Below are positions 35,001-44,164 of a stretch of 64,000 nt of DNA, piece after piece. The position numbers and the translations under genes were made by a program. How positions within the stretch are numbered: position 1 is the stretch's first letter; every line of letters begins with the position of its first letter. Source of the DNA: Saccharina japonica (taxonomy: Eukaryota; Sar; Phaeophyceae; Laminariales; Laminariaceae); assembly GCA_008828725.1 (NCBI GenBank), contig MEHQ01002901.1, forward strand, positions 37,871 to 101,870, in the 5' to 3' direction. Under the pieces are notes generated by a model, which saw only the letters and a list, made by a program, of their open reading frames with translations, was not told where the DNA came from and made no database searches.

Positions 35001-38000
35001 TCCCGAGCCTCAGCAAGACCCCGACGAGGGCTGACCGCCGCCCCCTTCTCCCTGCGTCCACTTTTCTCGGAGTCTACCGCGGATTTTTTCTTGCTGCTCT
35101 CGGGAAGCACATCCTCCAGCAGCGACGACATCATTCGGTCGATGTTCGCCCTCGCTCGCGCTACAGCGGTGGAGGCTACGGCGTCACCCCCTCCTTCGAG
35201 CTCCGCCCCTTCCCTCGCTCTATCAGCCCCCGCGCCAGACAGGGAATGTTGTTCGGCGCTGGCATTACTGGCCTCGCTTGCTCCCCGCGGCCGTAACGTT
35301 GATGACGTGCGTACAGCGGTTGAAGTACGACTCTCGGTTGGTCTCGGGGACGGCGCCCTATGCGATGGAACCTGCTCTCCCAGCAGGAGGTTGAGGTCTT
35401 TCAGGGCCGCCGCCGCTGCTGCAGACGTACGTTCACCGGGAGCAGCGTTAGGGTCCCTTGGGCTACCGTGCCTTCGCCGTGTTCCTATGTGATCACTGTC
35501 AATGTCACCTTGTCCGATTCGACAGGCGGAACCGATCTGTTGCACGCGATCGTCTGACTCTACGCTGCCGAAAGAGGATCCCCGGGGCTGCACAGCGCCT
35601 CCTCGATGAAAACCCTCAAGAAACGCGTCCACGCATTTCGTTCCTTCTCCCGCCCCTTCCCCCAGGGTCGTTCTCAAGGACGCGTAGTGTCTCCCGTCCA
35701 ACACACCCGAAGGTGTGGTGGTTTTGATAGCAGCAACACCATCATCACCACCACCAATACCATCACTGCTATCCACAACACCACCATCACCACCAACATA
35801 AGGTGATACGACCAATGGTCCCCCTACGCCCGCTCCGGTTAATGGATTTCCGGAGGATCTACCGGATGGGGATCGAGCCGTCGGGGCTGCTTCTCTTGCA
35901 TGACCTCTTCCGTTCGCCCCGCTCTGGGGACCCCCCCCGTACGCCCCGCTAGCTCCCTTGAGACGTGGCGGCGTAGGCGAAGGCAAGCACAAAACTGTCT
36001 TCTGACCAGTGCCGGTCCTCCTATCGCTCTCCAAAACCGCTGTTGGCCCTTGTACTCCACCAGTCGCCGCCTGCGGTGCTGCGTGGGTTAGTACCCCTGA
36101 CTCGATTGATGAAATACTGCCCTCCCTCGCGACCCTGCCCTCCGCACCGGCGTTGCCTGCAGCTCCGGCTCCGCACGATGAGCAACGTGGACAGCAGTTG
36201 TCTCCCGCCAGAACATCACACGCGCTTCGCAAGCGGAGGTCAGCCAGCGTCACCCCCCTGGATGCAGGGATTTGGGAATAGTTAACGAGGACAGGGCCGA
36301 TTACACGGTTCAAGGGGGTCGGGTGGCGGAGGATGCAAGGGGAGGAGAGAGGAAACCAGATGAGGGCATAAGTCAATTTTTATCGAGTTGCATGCGCGAT
36401 TCGGCTACTGTAAATTATGTTCTGCGTGGCACTTCACAGCGACCACGGAAGGTGCGCTAGCATTATATCGCGTATTTTCTTGGTATTGACTAGTAAGCGA
36501 GAACAGAAGTTAGGGGGGGTCAGCACTTGGGGTCGCTGCGATCCACGCTGACGCTAACCACCGGGGCACGTGCAGCTTTAGCGGCGCGGTCAAGCGGAAA
36601 CGGTGTGCATCACATAATATAGTCCGTGCTTGTACTTCCGGGTGGAAGGGAAAAACTGAAGGCTTTAGAAAGTATCACCTACTATATCGTAGATTTAACT
36701 CACAACCACCATATTGTAAAATGAAACACAGAACAAGCGCGCCCAATGAGCGTGTCTAGCGTATCATGCAGCTTGCAAAGTTGAGTTTCAAACGTTCAAT
36801 CGGTAGTGCTCACAGCTGACGTATTTGGTATATTGTATAAAAAATATTACGTCACCGTCAAACGGCCGTGAGCCTCCATCAACCTTCTGTGCCCCGGCTA
36901 GAGCCGAAGCCGGCGAGCATACACAAATATCCTACACCGTTTCACCTCGAACCACACAAGCGAGTGCCAAGTTTGCCGCTGGTGTACAGTACACCGACGC
37001 GCGTTTTTCCCACGTCTCACCTGAGCCGAATGCACGTTGTGGCGATGTCTGTAGCCCGGCGAGCAACATCCAGCACCCGCCACGCCGCTCCTGGCCCTCC
37101 CTTCCCGCCCTCGCCGACCGACACCACCATCCATGTCCGCGCGTTTCCCGAAATCAGCGGCCGCAGAGCTTCAACCAGCCTTCCCCCACCCCCACCGCCG
37201 AACGATTTTCCCTTCGGACACCCGTACACGGGGTGCGGTGGTGGTGGTGGTGGTGGTGGTGGGGCCGGTAGAACGGCCGCGGTGTTGACCCCCTCGATGT
37301 CGACGTCAAGCTCAGAGTGTTTCCGCCCGGCCTTATCGCCATCGCCAACGCCGGCGTTACCACTGCTTGGGCCGGGGAGCGAGGTCGCCCCGCTGCAGGC
37401 ACCGCCACACTTGCAGCCCCCCCCGCTGGAAATACTATCACCGGCAGCACGCGAGTCGCCGCCACCGCCGCCGCCGCTACTGCAAGAAAACAAGGAGCCG
37501 CCCGTCGACGACGAGCGCGCGGCGGCAGCTAGCCCGACGACCATCGCGTCAAAACTGTTCCAAGCCCTCGACGCTGCGCTCGGACGTGCTGAGGTCCCTG
37601 CCGATGCCTTGGTGCCCCGCTTCCCGGCTGGCTTACCGGAGGCCTTCCCGCCAGGCTTATCTTCGGAAGGCTGATAGATACACGACAAAAAGCGTGCGGG
37701 GATGAGGGCGGGGGTGGGGTCAGCAGTGTCTCCGGCTTGGCCAAACTTCGATGAACTGGCTGGTGGTCCACACTACAGCAGTAACGACTCATTACATCTT
37801 CACTCTGAGAAATTTCCCAGGGTATTCGGGATTAGGAGTAGAAGTTTAGGTTTTAAAGATAAGTAGGTTCAACCCATCGAAACAAAGCTGGGGCAAGGTA
37901 TATGCAACCTTCAAGAGGCGGGGGGGGGGCAAGAAGGACGGGTGGGGAGACATATAATATACATGTTCTGGAAGGAGCAGTGCGGTTGTGGCGAGAGTTT

Positions 38001-41000
38001 GCACGCGGGACGAGGGCGTCGTAAATCAACTGGATGCGGTCGCCTTGCGATTGGGTGCGGCACGGCCATGGCGTGAGGGATGATATTCCATCGGCGTCGC
38101 CACCCCACCGTCCACCATTCATCGACGCACACAAAAGCTGACGACAAGTATAAGTGTCTTGTCCTGAATATATATTTTACGAGGAAAAAAACAACGCAAG
38201 CCGTACTTCGCTGGATTAAAGCTACAGTAGTGCCGAGCGGTGCCGGAGTCGGGAATAGAGATGGCAAAAAAACGCAAGCGCTTCTGGCCAGCACAACACG
38301 CATGTCATGGTAACGTTAAGGACGGCACACTGATGTTTCAGTGCAATCGGTGTTGCTTGGGGAAGCACATCGAATACGGCATACGGAATGTATTAGAGCT
38401 GAGCTGTGACACCACATTACGCGTCGTCTGGGCCCCACAAATGACATTTTTCGAGGGAGCCGTGGGATTTCGCTAGACGCAAAACACTGGGCCGCCAACA
38501 GTAAAACATGCCAGCCACAGACGCTCGCACAGATAATATCAACTTTATCGTGACAAAAGATAAAAACTCGCCAAAACACCACCTAGACGCGACGCTGAGC
38601 AAGCATGCATCAGCAAAGCAACAACCGTGTGACCTAAACCTAACCGCGACTTCTGCAACGGCATGATTTTCTCCAAATCGCAGCTCTCTCGCTTCGCTCA
38701 CCTCCCACCCTCCCTCCAGGTCCACGAGGTGCAGCGTGCTGACAGTTTCCTCCGAACCGTTGTAAACCACGACCCTGAAAAAGACGTGCCCCGGGGAGCC
38801 GCTCCCAGCCTTCCCCTCCCCCCCTCCTCTCCCCGTCTCTGCCTGCCCGTCCTTTTTCCCCCCGGATGCTTCTACCGACGGACGAACTTCCCCTTGCCTA
38901 TTGTCAGCGCTACGGCGAAGAGCGGTTTCGACCAGCTTCAACGCCGTCGTAACGTTGGGCGCTTCGACTGTCCGGAACCCATTGGGGTACCCCGAGGGCC
39001 AGCCGGAAGAGTCGTCGCTGCTGCCGGAACGCCCCTTGCTTCGCCCCCTGCTCCGCCCCCTGTTTCGTCCCCTTCCCGCGTTTCCGCTGGTGCCTTCGGG
39101 ACCTTCCCGCAGCTCTTCTCTTCGTTCGCTGTCGACATGCGAGCCTCGACCGCGCCCCTCGCCCCCTGCTTCGTTTGAGATATTTCTGCTGTTGCTATAG
39201 CCGTTTCTGCTGCTGTCACCGTTGCTGTTGCTGTTGCTGTTGCTGTCGCCGTTGCTGCAGTTGTAGCCGCTGCTGCAGTTGTAGCCGCTGCTGTACCTAT
39301 TGCTGCTACTATTGCTGCCGTTATTTCTGCTGCTGTCGTTGCTGCTGCCGCTGCAACTTTGCTTGTTGATGTTGGCGGATTCCACCTTTCCAGCGAGACC
39401 GTTCTCATGTACAGGCCGGTTAAATACTTCCCGAGTACCGCCAGCACCGCCCCGTGGCGGCAGGAGGAGATCCCGAACGGCGGTTCCCGCCATCTCCCAC
39501 GCGCTCAGCGCAACGACCGTTCGCCGGGGCCGGCACCTACGAACCTCGTCGCCACCGGAAGGTAAACCAGCCATCCCCGTCTTGTCCCCTGGGCCCTCAT
39601 AGCGGTCCTCTTCCGAAACGCATCCTTCACCATCAACACCCCGCACATTCCCCGCTACCGCCGCCGCCGCCTCCGTTCCCACCGCCGCGTCTCTGGGTTC
39701 TCGTTCGGCGTTTTCGAGAACAGGGTCGACAGCGCACCGAAACCCGCCCTCGGATCGGCAAAGGCAGCCGTCTGCGTGCCGTTGTGGAAACCCTGTTGAG
39801 GCAGGATTGCGCTCCATTACGGCGGCGGCGGCGGCGACTCCGTCGTTGTCGTTTTCGCGGACGTCATGGTCTTCGCCGTTATAGCCGTCGGCGCCGGCGG
39901 CGGTAGTCACCGCGTTATCGAAAAGGGCCCGAAGAATGTCCTTCAGCAGCCCCCCCCTCGCTCCATCCGGACCCCCTGTAGCGGCCCGTCCGTCATCGGC
40001 AAAACCGATGCCCTCGCCTCTACGTTTCCAGTGTTCAGCCTGGAAGACACCAAAGGGGTGGTTCGGATCGGGGGTAGGGACGGCGCTGGGTGTGCTCGCG
40101 GCCCTGCGTTGCCCAGCAGACGGTGTCAGCACTTCCCGCCCGCTTCCCACCAGCAGCGTTGACTTGCCGGCACATGCTTGGCCGTACGATAAAACTAAAG
40201 CGTTGAAGCCGTCCAGGAGCCAGGCAACCACGGGACCTCCCACGCCTGTATGGTTTTGGTTTTTGGTTTTTGGTTTTGTTTTGGTTTTGGTTTTCAGTGT
40301 TAACATGACCGCTGGTTAGACAGGAGAACGCATATACAACTGAACAATGACCCAAAGGCGGTATGTGCGGGTTGTATTGGCGAGTTGTGAGCGAGTTTTC
40401 CCCCCAAGTAGAGGGTAAACAAACCGATACCATGTAAAAACAAATGGATATTAATGGTTCATTTGTTTTGTCAATGAAGACGTGCATCGCGGCTGGGTGC
40501 GCCGTAGAGCTAGATAGGCGAGATGAAATCGACTTATTGCGATAGTTAGACAAGTTTATGTTTGGATAAGAGATTTCGTTATTTTTCAAGGTTTTGTGTA
40601 TATTCAACAGGTACAGTTTACGTCTGCTGTGATGTCCCAATATACGCGAAATATCGGCGCGAGGAGGCGCCCGGCGAAGTCTCCGCCCAGAGGGGTAGCA
40701 CCGCACGACCTTGGTGTAGGTGTGGACACGGTGGAGACTTGCACCGTCTCCACTCACAATGAGTAATGCCACTGCAGAGGTGGATGCTTCGGGCATAAAA
40801 ACAAAATGTTTCATATTAGGGCTTCCCCTACAGCAGCCAATACACTGCCTTGATCTCTGCTGTTCGCACGTACCACAATAGTGGTGGAGAAAACGGCCGA
40901 CGTGAACACAGGCGACTGCATTCAGGAAGAGCTACCATAACGCGTCCGGTGGTGCACACGACGACTTCCGAGCATAGCGCAAGGGTTGGGACCGACGTTT

Positions 41001-42834
41001 CCCACAGAGGGGCAGGGGGAGAAATCGAGGCAAGAGTATATAGCTCCCACCCACCAGGCGCAAACTTGAGCTCTAAGGAGCGCCACCAAACAAGTCGTGG
41101 CTGTGCGGTACGACCGAAGCATGCGCACGGCATGCTTCCACCCCGAAGAGAGAGCAACGAGAATCGCAACAGCGAGAGCAACATCCCCAACGCCAACACC
41201 AACATCATACCCATACCAAAACCAACAGCGGGTCATTACTCCTAACACCAACAACAATCACCTAAAACAATGATTACGACTATTACCATTCAATGGTCGC
41301 GTTCAACGGGTCACCGTCACCAATAGCAACAGAGCGGCAATCCACCCACTGTCAACAATCGTTTACTACGCAGACGTCCATAATTTCAACATGGACTGAA
41401 GGCTACTGTAGTCGTGTGATCGCAATACACGCAAGGGCAGTAGGCTATTGTTAGCACCCAAAGGCGACCGCAGTAGACTATTGAAAGTACCTTCGAAAAC
41501 CTCATCTGGCGCAGCATCTAACGGAAGAGCCCTGGACACATTGAACGACTCCCTCCGCGCTTGGGCTGCGCGGCACTCCGGGACTTCGACCGCGACACTA
41601 TGCGGTCCATCCGGCCAGACGCAGAGGCGCGGCTGGTCCTGATTTGTTGGGCGCGGACAGCAGATCGCGTTAGTCCGGCTGATGGCCATGGACATGCAAA
41701 TACCGGCATTGCCGCCAACAATATGTGCATGTATACTCCGTATTTCACAATATACTCGATGATGTCAGTCACGGTGCATACATCAATGGTGATATATTTG
41801 CCTATATCGCCATATTTTACCTATATGTAAGAATCAAGCAATATCAGTGTATTTCTCTTTTTGGTGACAAGTGGACTCCGTTTCGAGGGCGAACGGCTAA
41901 AAACATGCTTAACATGACAGCGGACTTGCACACGGGTGGCTCATGAAAGCCCTCCCATCGTACGTTTTGTAGATGGGTTCGTCTTGTTATAATTGGTATA
42001 AGTCGAAACTCTCCAAATCCATACTCTGTATATTTAATATATATTATATATGACATGCCCCTTTGGAAGAGTCAGCAACACTTTCTGACCGACGCTAGAT
42101 TAACCAAAAAAAACAGAAATCGGCGCATTTCTTGAGCTTCTTGATATGTAGACACCAGGTATATATCAATCTTACGGAATATGGTTCACATAGCAGAACT
42201 ACTGTATGCGTTGATGCGCAAGACGCTGCTAAGAATAGGACTTCACAAGTCTTGGTCACCGACAGCCCTCCACAACCGAGAACAACCATGTCTGCAGTAC
42301 GCGACAGATGTTAAGAATCTCTTATTTTAAGCCAGACCGGAATTATTATTTATTCAAGACTGGGTGTGTTCCACACTATTTTCGGTACAAAAAGGTCGCA
42401 TTTCCTTTTTTCCCCCCCCCGAAGTCTCAGTACAAAATTCTTAATAATCAGATTATTTACATCTGCCGCGTACTGTATAGTGATCACTCAGATCACGACA
42501 AGCGAATGGATACACACATACCAGGGTATACGACGGATGGAGAATAGTCTGTACGGTATACGTACCACTATATACTTCGTATATCCCTAAACACAACAGA
42601 CCTTTGGATTATAAATGCATATACAAACCACGGTACATATATGTCGGGACAGAGTAGTACACAAGAATACGGCTCGCGAGAAAGAGTACCAGTCACACCA
42701 CGAACTACCGCGTAACACGCACGCCACTCCTGAGCCAGGGGGGGGGGAGAGGCCGCCGTACCTCCGAAAGTCGTGTGGAATCGGCTGAAGCCGCCTGGCT
42801 TCGGACCCGGACGACCACCGACAGCTTCCCCCTC
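20558..42834 (-). CDS. Kinesin-like protein with degenerate N-terminal motor and coiled-coil tail (ten-exon gene model)
   Basis: Exons from 5' to 3' on the - strand: 42834-42762, 41638-41491, 40245-38702, 37670-37021, 36257-34040, 33304-33150, 28336-27847, 23269-23099, 22115-21873, 21076-20558. Every donor/acceptor pair is GT-AG and phases agree throughout (2, 0, 1, 0, 2, 0, 2, 0, 0, 0), giving about 2,070 codons. Kinesin elements occur in the right order: first beta strand, the FNVSRALP and DEVFEG segments, Walker A, alpha-2, the VRDLL region, the VDL switch II position, and the final NART...VARRATDI helix. A disordered middle, coiled coil and Gly-rich C-terminus follow. The first coding exon, ending in phase 2, lies upstream of 42834 and was not identified. 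The protein would bind or move along microtubules, but altered switch motifs question its ATPase activity. Confidence 0.8.
21213..21263 (+). repeat. G-run cluster in a kinesin-gene intron
   Basis: Two G runs of about 17 to 20 bases separated by a short spacer. On the gene strand they are C runs near the acceptor side of the intron before the last exon. Confidence 0.9.
21873..22115 (-). CDS. Kinesin-like gene, exon after the coiled coil
   Basis: 81 codons, phase 0-0, donor ACGAAC/GTGAGA. Acceptor GTCGCAGAG: a shift of two bases would change the phase, and this choice keeps the frame. It begins with a short basic helix (RRFDEDRRAYGHIRRFIER) and continues with Gly/Ala-rich sequence. Confidence 0.65.
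23099..23269 (-). CDS. Kinesin-like gene, coiled-coil exon
   Basis: Exactly 57 codons between the acceptor GAAACCCAG and the donor AGTAAG/GTAAGG, phase 0-0. It contains LRTLSEQRSNVRELVLQER and ALAERSAAEIDGLRDSK, an uninterrupted charged helix. A LINE 3' tail with its poly-C run begins only about 30 bases beyond the acceptor, inside the intron. Confidence 0.75.
23310..23455 (-). mobile_element. LINE 3' tail, subfamily A, with poly-C and a 15-bp tandem repeat
   Basis: On the - strand: GGTGAAAACCC, then four copies of a 15-bp unit (CCGACGTGCTCCGTC type, 23372-23432), the GATGCGAGGGTC-like core, then about 14 C residues on the element strand. Confidence 0.6.
23843..24054. mobile_element. Hairpin MITE, about 212 bp
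   Basis: Nearly the whole element is an inverted repeat: TTAGGGCCCGAATTAACGA at the left, the inverse of TCGTTAAAACGGGCCCTAA at the right, arms of about 90 bases. A further pair of arms contains ATTGGTCAACACACG. Confidence 0.7.
24127..24251 (+). repeat. Dispersed repeat shared with 43828-43939
   Basis: Both hold TTATTTTCCTCCAAA, AGAGCTCCTCA, GTGACCACCCTCA and ATGGTGCACCTGCATGCAGG. No coding frame or TIR is visible. It is unclassified. Confidence 0.6.
24336..24704 (-). mobile_element. tRNA-derived SINE, head type 2
   Basis: The head at 24697-24614 (- strand) has GATGGTCTAGAGGTAAC and GAGTTCGAATCTC as A and B boxes, then the common body and a T-rich (A-rich on the - strand) end. The 6-mer CCTATT flanks it on both sides (24330-24335 and 24705-24710), a plausible target-site duplication. 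Confidence 0.65.
25112..25864. mobile_element. TIR element, 753 bp
   Basis: The outer ends GGGCAATAACCAAAAACGGG and the inverse of CCCGTTTTCGGTTAATGCCC pair over about 130 bases. The inner part has no transposase frame. Confidence 0.65.
26131..26912 (+). mobile_element. 5'-truncated LINE (non-LTR retrotransposon), C-terminal part of the polymerase protein
   Basis: An open frame from about 26131 to the TGA at 26897 encodes the end of a non-LTR reverse-transcriptase protein. It contains a basic/acidic helical region and a CPCGKAIESRVHIVGEC motif, the Cys/His cluster (C-x-C ... H ... C) common behind LINE polymerase domains. The polymerase catalytic motifs and any endonuclease are missing, so the copy cannot move by itself. 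The stop codon is followed within five bases by about 13 C residues and no poly-A. It lies antisense in an intron of the kinesin-like gene. Confidence 0.7.
27051..27160 (+). mobile_element. LINE 3' tail, subfamily A
   Basis: Short copy carrying the GTCGGTGAAA segment and the core GGGATGCGAGGGTC...GACTACGGCC, ending in a C-rich run. The core aligns codon by codon with the end of the LINE at 26131-26912. Confidence 0.6.
27847..28336 (-). CDS. Kinesin-like gene, coiled-coil exon with Ala/Ser-rich linker
   Basis: Acceptor ATAATACAG, donor CGGCGG/GTGAGT, phases 2 to 0. It starts with SLLEAENACLRDQNISLEL (helix), passes through an Ala/Ser/Thr/Gly linker, and ends with a second helix, RDLRRRLREAELEVKDMRE. 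The 4.8 kb intron before it and the 4.6 kb intron after it hold most transposons of this gene. Confidence 0.75.
28404..28523 (-). mobile_element. LINE 3' tail, subfamily A, with C and A runs
   Basis: The A-type core (+ strand 28450-28500) is followed on the element strand by a short AT-rich spacer, about 11 C and about 17 A. It is the only tail here that adds a poly-A run after the C run. Confidence 0.55.
28585..28665 (-). mobile_element. LINE 3' tail, subfamily B
   Basis: Same end as the LINE at 26131-26912 (CGAAAGGGATGCGTG and following, ending ACAAATG), followed by GTACG and about nine C on the element strand. Confidence 0.55.
28976..29100 (+). repeat. (CT)n microsatellite
   Basis: A CT run of more than 70 bases with a few interruptions. 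The Ser/Leu and Arg/Glu frames across it are not coding. Confidence 0.95.
29438..29485 (+). repeat. (GGGTC)n array, about nine units
   Basis: Pentamer run directly left of two longer repeat units, each containing CACGGGTCA and GCCGGGTCGGG (29497-29760). Confidence 0.9.
29554..29642. mobile_element. piggyBac-like MITE inserted in a tandem repeat unit
   Basis: TTAACCCCTTAAGAACTG at the left and CAGTTCTGAATGGGTTAA at the right. The neighbouring repeat unit has the same context with a single TTAA (29727-29730), an empty site. Confidence 0.75.
30081..30385 (+). mobile_element. tRNA-derived SINE, head type 3
   Basis: The head includes GCCCCGGTAGTCTGGTAGAG and the B-box-like GAGCTCGAATCCC, followed by a TTTGACTTTATTTGC spacer and the common body. 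The foldback element at 30386 starts directly at its 3' end. Confidence 0.65.
30386..31327. mobile_element. Long-TIR foldback element, copy 2
   Basis: Same family as 5057-6047, with arms 30386-30700 and 31003-31327 and a different loop. It carries the shared segments GAGCCATTTATAGGTAC and GGCCACACCAGATG. Confidence 0.75.
32196..32306. mobile_element. Short palindromic MITE with TA ends
   Basis: TACGGAGGGGCATAGTAAA at the left and TTTACTATGCCCCCCGTA at the right. Related copies lie at 46739-46840, 54533-54645 and 60566-60678. Confidence 0.7.
32385..32481. mobile_element. piggyBac-like MITE, best preserved copy
   Basis: TTAACCCTTTTAGAACTG and the inverse TTAACCCTCATAGGACTG, followed on both arms by GTCCCGTTTTGGGGACAAA. 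TIRs are about 38 bp in a 97-bp element. Confidence 0.7.
33150..33304 (-). CDS. Kinesin-like gene, coiled-coil exon
   Basis: Acceptor ACAAACCAG, donor GAAAC/GTGAGT, phases 0 to 2. It includes CDWLERVTALEAEREGLRAE, with heptad-like spacing of Leu, Val and Ala and many Glu and Arg residues. It continues the helix that starts at the end of the previous exon. Confidence 0.75.
34040..36257 (-). CDS. Kinesin-like gene, long disordered exon
   Basis: The acceptor ATCCAG fits phase 2, and the exon stays open for 2,218 bases to the donor AAGCAG/GTGTGT (phase 0). The product is rich in Gly, Ser, Ala, Arg and Pro, with acidic and basic patches and no recognisable fold. It closes with ALLRVILEQDERIKQ, the start of the coiled coil continued in the next exon. 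A long open frame on the + strand (34008-35492) is its GC-rich shadow. Confidence 0.75.
36690..36830. repeat. Dispersed repeat of about 150 bp, divergent copy
   Basis: Shares GCAAAGTTGAGT, TTCAATCGGT and CTCACAGCTGACGTATTT with 50625-50778, 51371-51520 and 57404-57553. Its nature is unknown. It lies in a kinesin-gene intron. Confidence 0.55.
37021..37670 (-). CDS. Kinesin-like gene, exon: end of motor domain
   Basis: The acceptor TATCAG opens phase 0 and the donor CTCAG/GTGAGA leaves phase 2. After a Gly/Ser/Pro-rich stretch containing a run of ten prolines, it reads LVEALRPLISGNARTWMVV and VLDVARRATDI, the last beta strand and alpha-6 helix of kinesin motors (usually SKTxxIxxVSP ... TLxFAxRA). 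Confidence 0.75.
38702..40245 (-). CDS. Kinesin-like gene, exon: P-loop to switch II, with large insertions
   Basis: The exon opens with a VGGPVV segment, then LLDGFNALVLSYGQ and the Walker A GQACAGKST (+ strand 40151-40186). After the GLLKDILRALFDN helix comes about 100 residues of insertion, then VVALSAWEM and AVRDLLLPP. An Asn/Ser/Gly-rich insertion follows (39174-39385), then the VETALRRSADNRQ helix, a weak switch I (GSGSPGH where kinesins have NxxSSRSH), and LHLVDLEGGWE at the donor (GAG/GTGAGC). It is 1,544 bases, several times what the same kinesin segment needs, because of these insertions. Confidence 0.8.
41491..41638 (-). CDS. Kinesin-like gene, exon: FxFDxVF region
   Basis: The acceptor CAAATCAG opens phase 0 and the donor GAA G/GTACTT leaves phase 1. 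The exon contains RRESFNVSRALP and DAAPDEVFEG, equivalent to the F-x-F-D-x-V-F ... Q-x-E-V-F block just before the P-loop. The split Gly codon joins cleanly to the next exon. Confidence 0.75.
42762..42834 (-). CDS. Kinesin-like gene, first recognised exon: beta-1 strand
   Basis: Between the acceptor TTTTGTCCAG and the donor GAG/GTACGG the phase 2 reading gives KLSVVVRVRSQA, which matches the start of kinesin motors (VxVxVRxRP), with SQ replacing the usual Pro. 73 bases, leaving phase 0. Another frame across the same DNA is open but gives no kinesin order. Confidence 0.65.
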
Positions 42835-44164
42835 CTGGACAAAAACGAACCAAAGCAAACGCGGCGTTAGGCTCACGCACAGCATCATATCATTGCTCGG
42901 CCTGTTGTCGAGCCTGGGCAAAGAAATCGTTGCTCGAGATGGTTCGAGCTAGGCTCGGCCTTAGAGGAGGAGGAGGACGAGGCCTAAACGAAGTCAGGCT
43001 GCACTACCGTATACCACTCTGTCCCGAAATAGCAATGCGCTTAATGATTATTTATGTATAAAAGGTGCTTGTTTTTCCGTACATAGTGGTGCTAGGTACA
43101 TAAAAAATACTAATGCCACGGTAGGGGCTGGTGGCTTGTTTTCTGAGCTCCTCACACGACCAGCTCCCTATTTCGTCCGAAACACGCCTTCCAAGACGTT
43201 TTTTGTGTTTTTTTGTGTTCGCGCAACCCGATCAAGGTTTCTATGCTGGTGCGCTATTAATAGTCCAAAAATAAAAAACATTCTACTATTAATAATGTAG
43301 TAAAAAAAAGAGTATCAGATGTGCTAACCGGTATACGTAGCAGTAGTTGGTCACTTGAGGAGTATACGAATAGTCAGTCACAACAATATTGCCTCAGAAG
43401 GCAAAAACTAACTTATACCCCAATAAGGTATACCGTGGGATCGGTCAATACACGAATGATAAAAATAGCACACACCCCCCCCTCCGGCGCGTGCCACCTC
43501 AGAGGTAGCACGTTTTGGCTTGAAAAAACGTTTTCGGGGTGGACGGACTTCTCCACCCAAATTCGCCGGACTTTCATTCTTGTGTTGCCATATTTTCCAT
43601 TGTGTCCTTCGTGCGCCATGTAAGTCTTCATCGGGTACTCGTTCAAAGATGTCGGGAGACATGTCAAGCAAGGCAAAATCATGCGCTGTCAAGGGTGAAG
43701 GGCCGAAGTGTTCCACACTAAAACCTAGTAGTTTGGTGTCAGTCACGGCATGTCAAGGCGAAGCTGCTGTCTGTCAAGGGTTGAAAGTCCTGCCTCCCGA
43801 CATATTTGGCACTCGTACACAGCAATGTTTATTTTCCTCCAAAATCAGTGTGCAGGCTACTGCAGGTATAGAGCTCCTCAAGTGACCACCCTCAAGTAAA
43901 AAACATGGTGCACCTGCATGCAGGCCACCGTAGCATGCGGCCCCTTGGACTAATGAGTGTCGCAGGGGGGCCCTTAATCTGGTTTTCTCGACCACGGGCA
44001 GAGTTGAAAAAAAAGTCGACCGACAAGCCTTTGTAAGTATCTCGACGAGATTGTTTTTTCCGAACCCCGCCATGGTCGTTCGCTATATGAGTGCCCGCCC
44101 ATGGTTCGGAGAGCATCGGCTCTTGAATTCGTCCAGGGGCGTGTGCTATCAAATCGTATCACTT
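42835..44164. other. Upstream of the kinesin-like gene, first exon expected here or beyond
   Basis: A coding exon ending in phase 2 should lie 5' (to the right) of 42834. Candidate frames, including 43408-43746 (-), gave no convincing ATG exon. Confidence 0.35.
43828..43939 (+). repeat. Dispersed repeat, second copy
   Basis: See 24127-24251. Next to it, a 112-codon frame on the - strand (43408-43746) is open but was not recognised. Confidence 0.6.

Noticed and set aside
34008..35492. 494-codon + strand open frame
   Set aside because: It lies opposite the long kinesin-like exon 34040-36257. Composition is Ser/Pro/Leu-rich as expected for the complement of a GC-rich exon, and it has no motif.
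36868..37674. 268-codon + strand open frame, Pro/Ser-rich
   Set aside because: Shadow of the exon 37021-37670, which carries the end of the kinesin motor in the correct phase.
40620..40780. GC-rich patch as an extra kinesin exon before the P-loop exon
   Set aside because: A phase 1 donor exists, but the peptide has no kinesin features. The exon at 41491-41638 fits much better.
43408..43746. 112-codon - strand frame as first kinesin exon
   Set aside because: No donor in the needed phase 2 with a sensible join to 42834, and it lies beside a dispersed repeat. Left unassigned.
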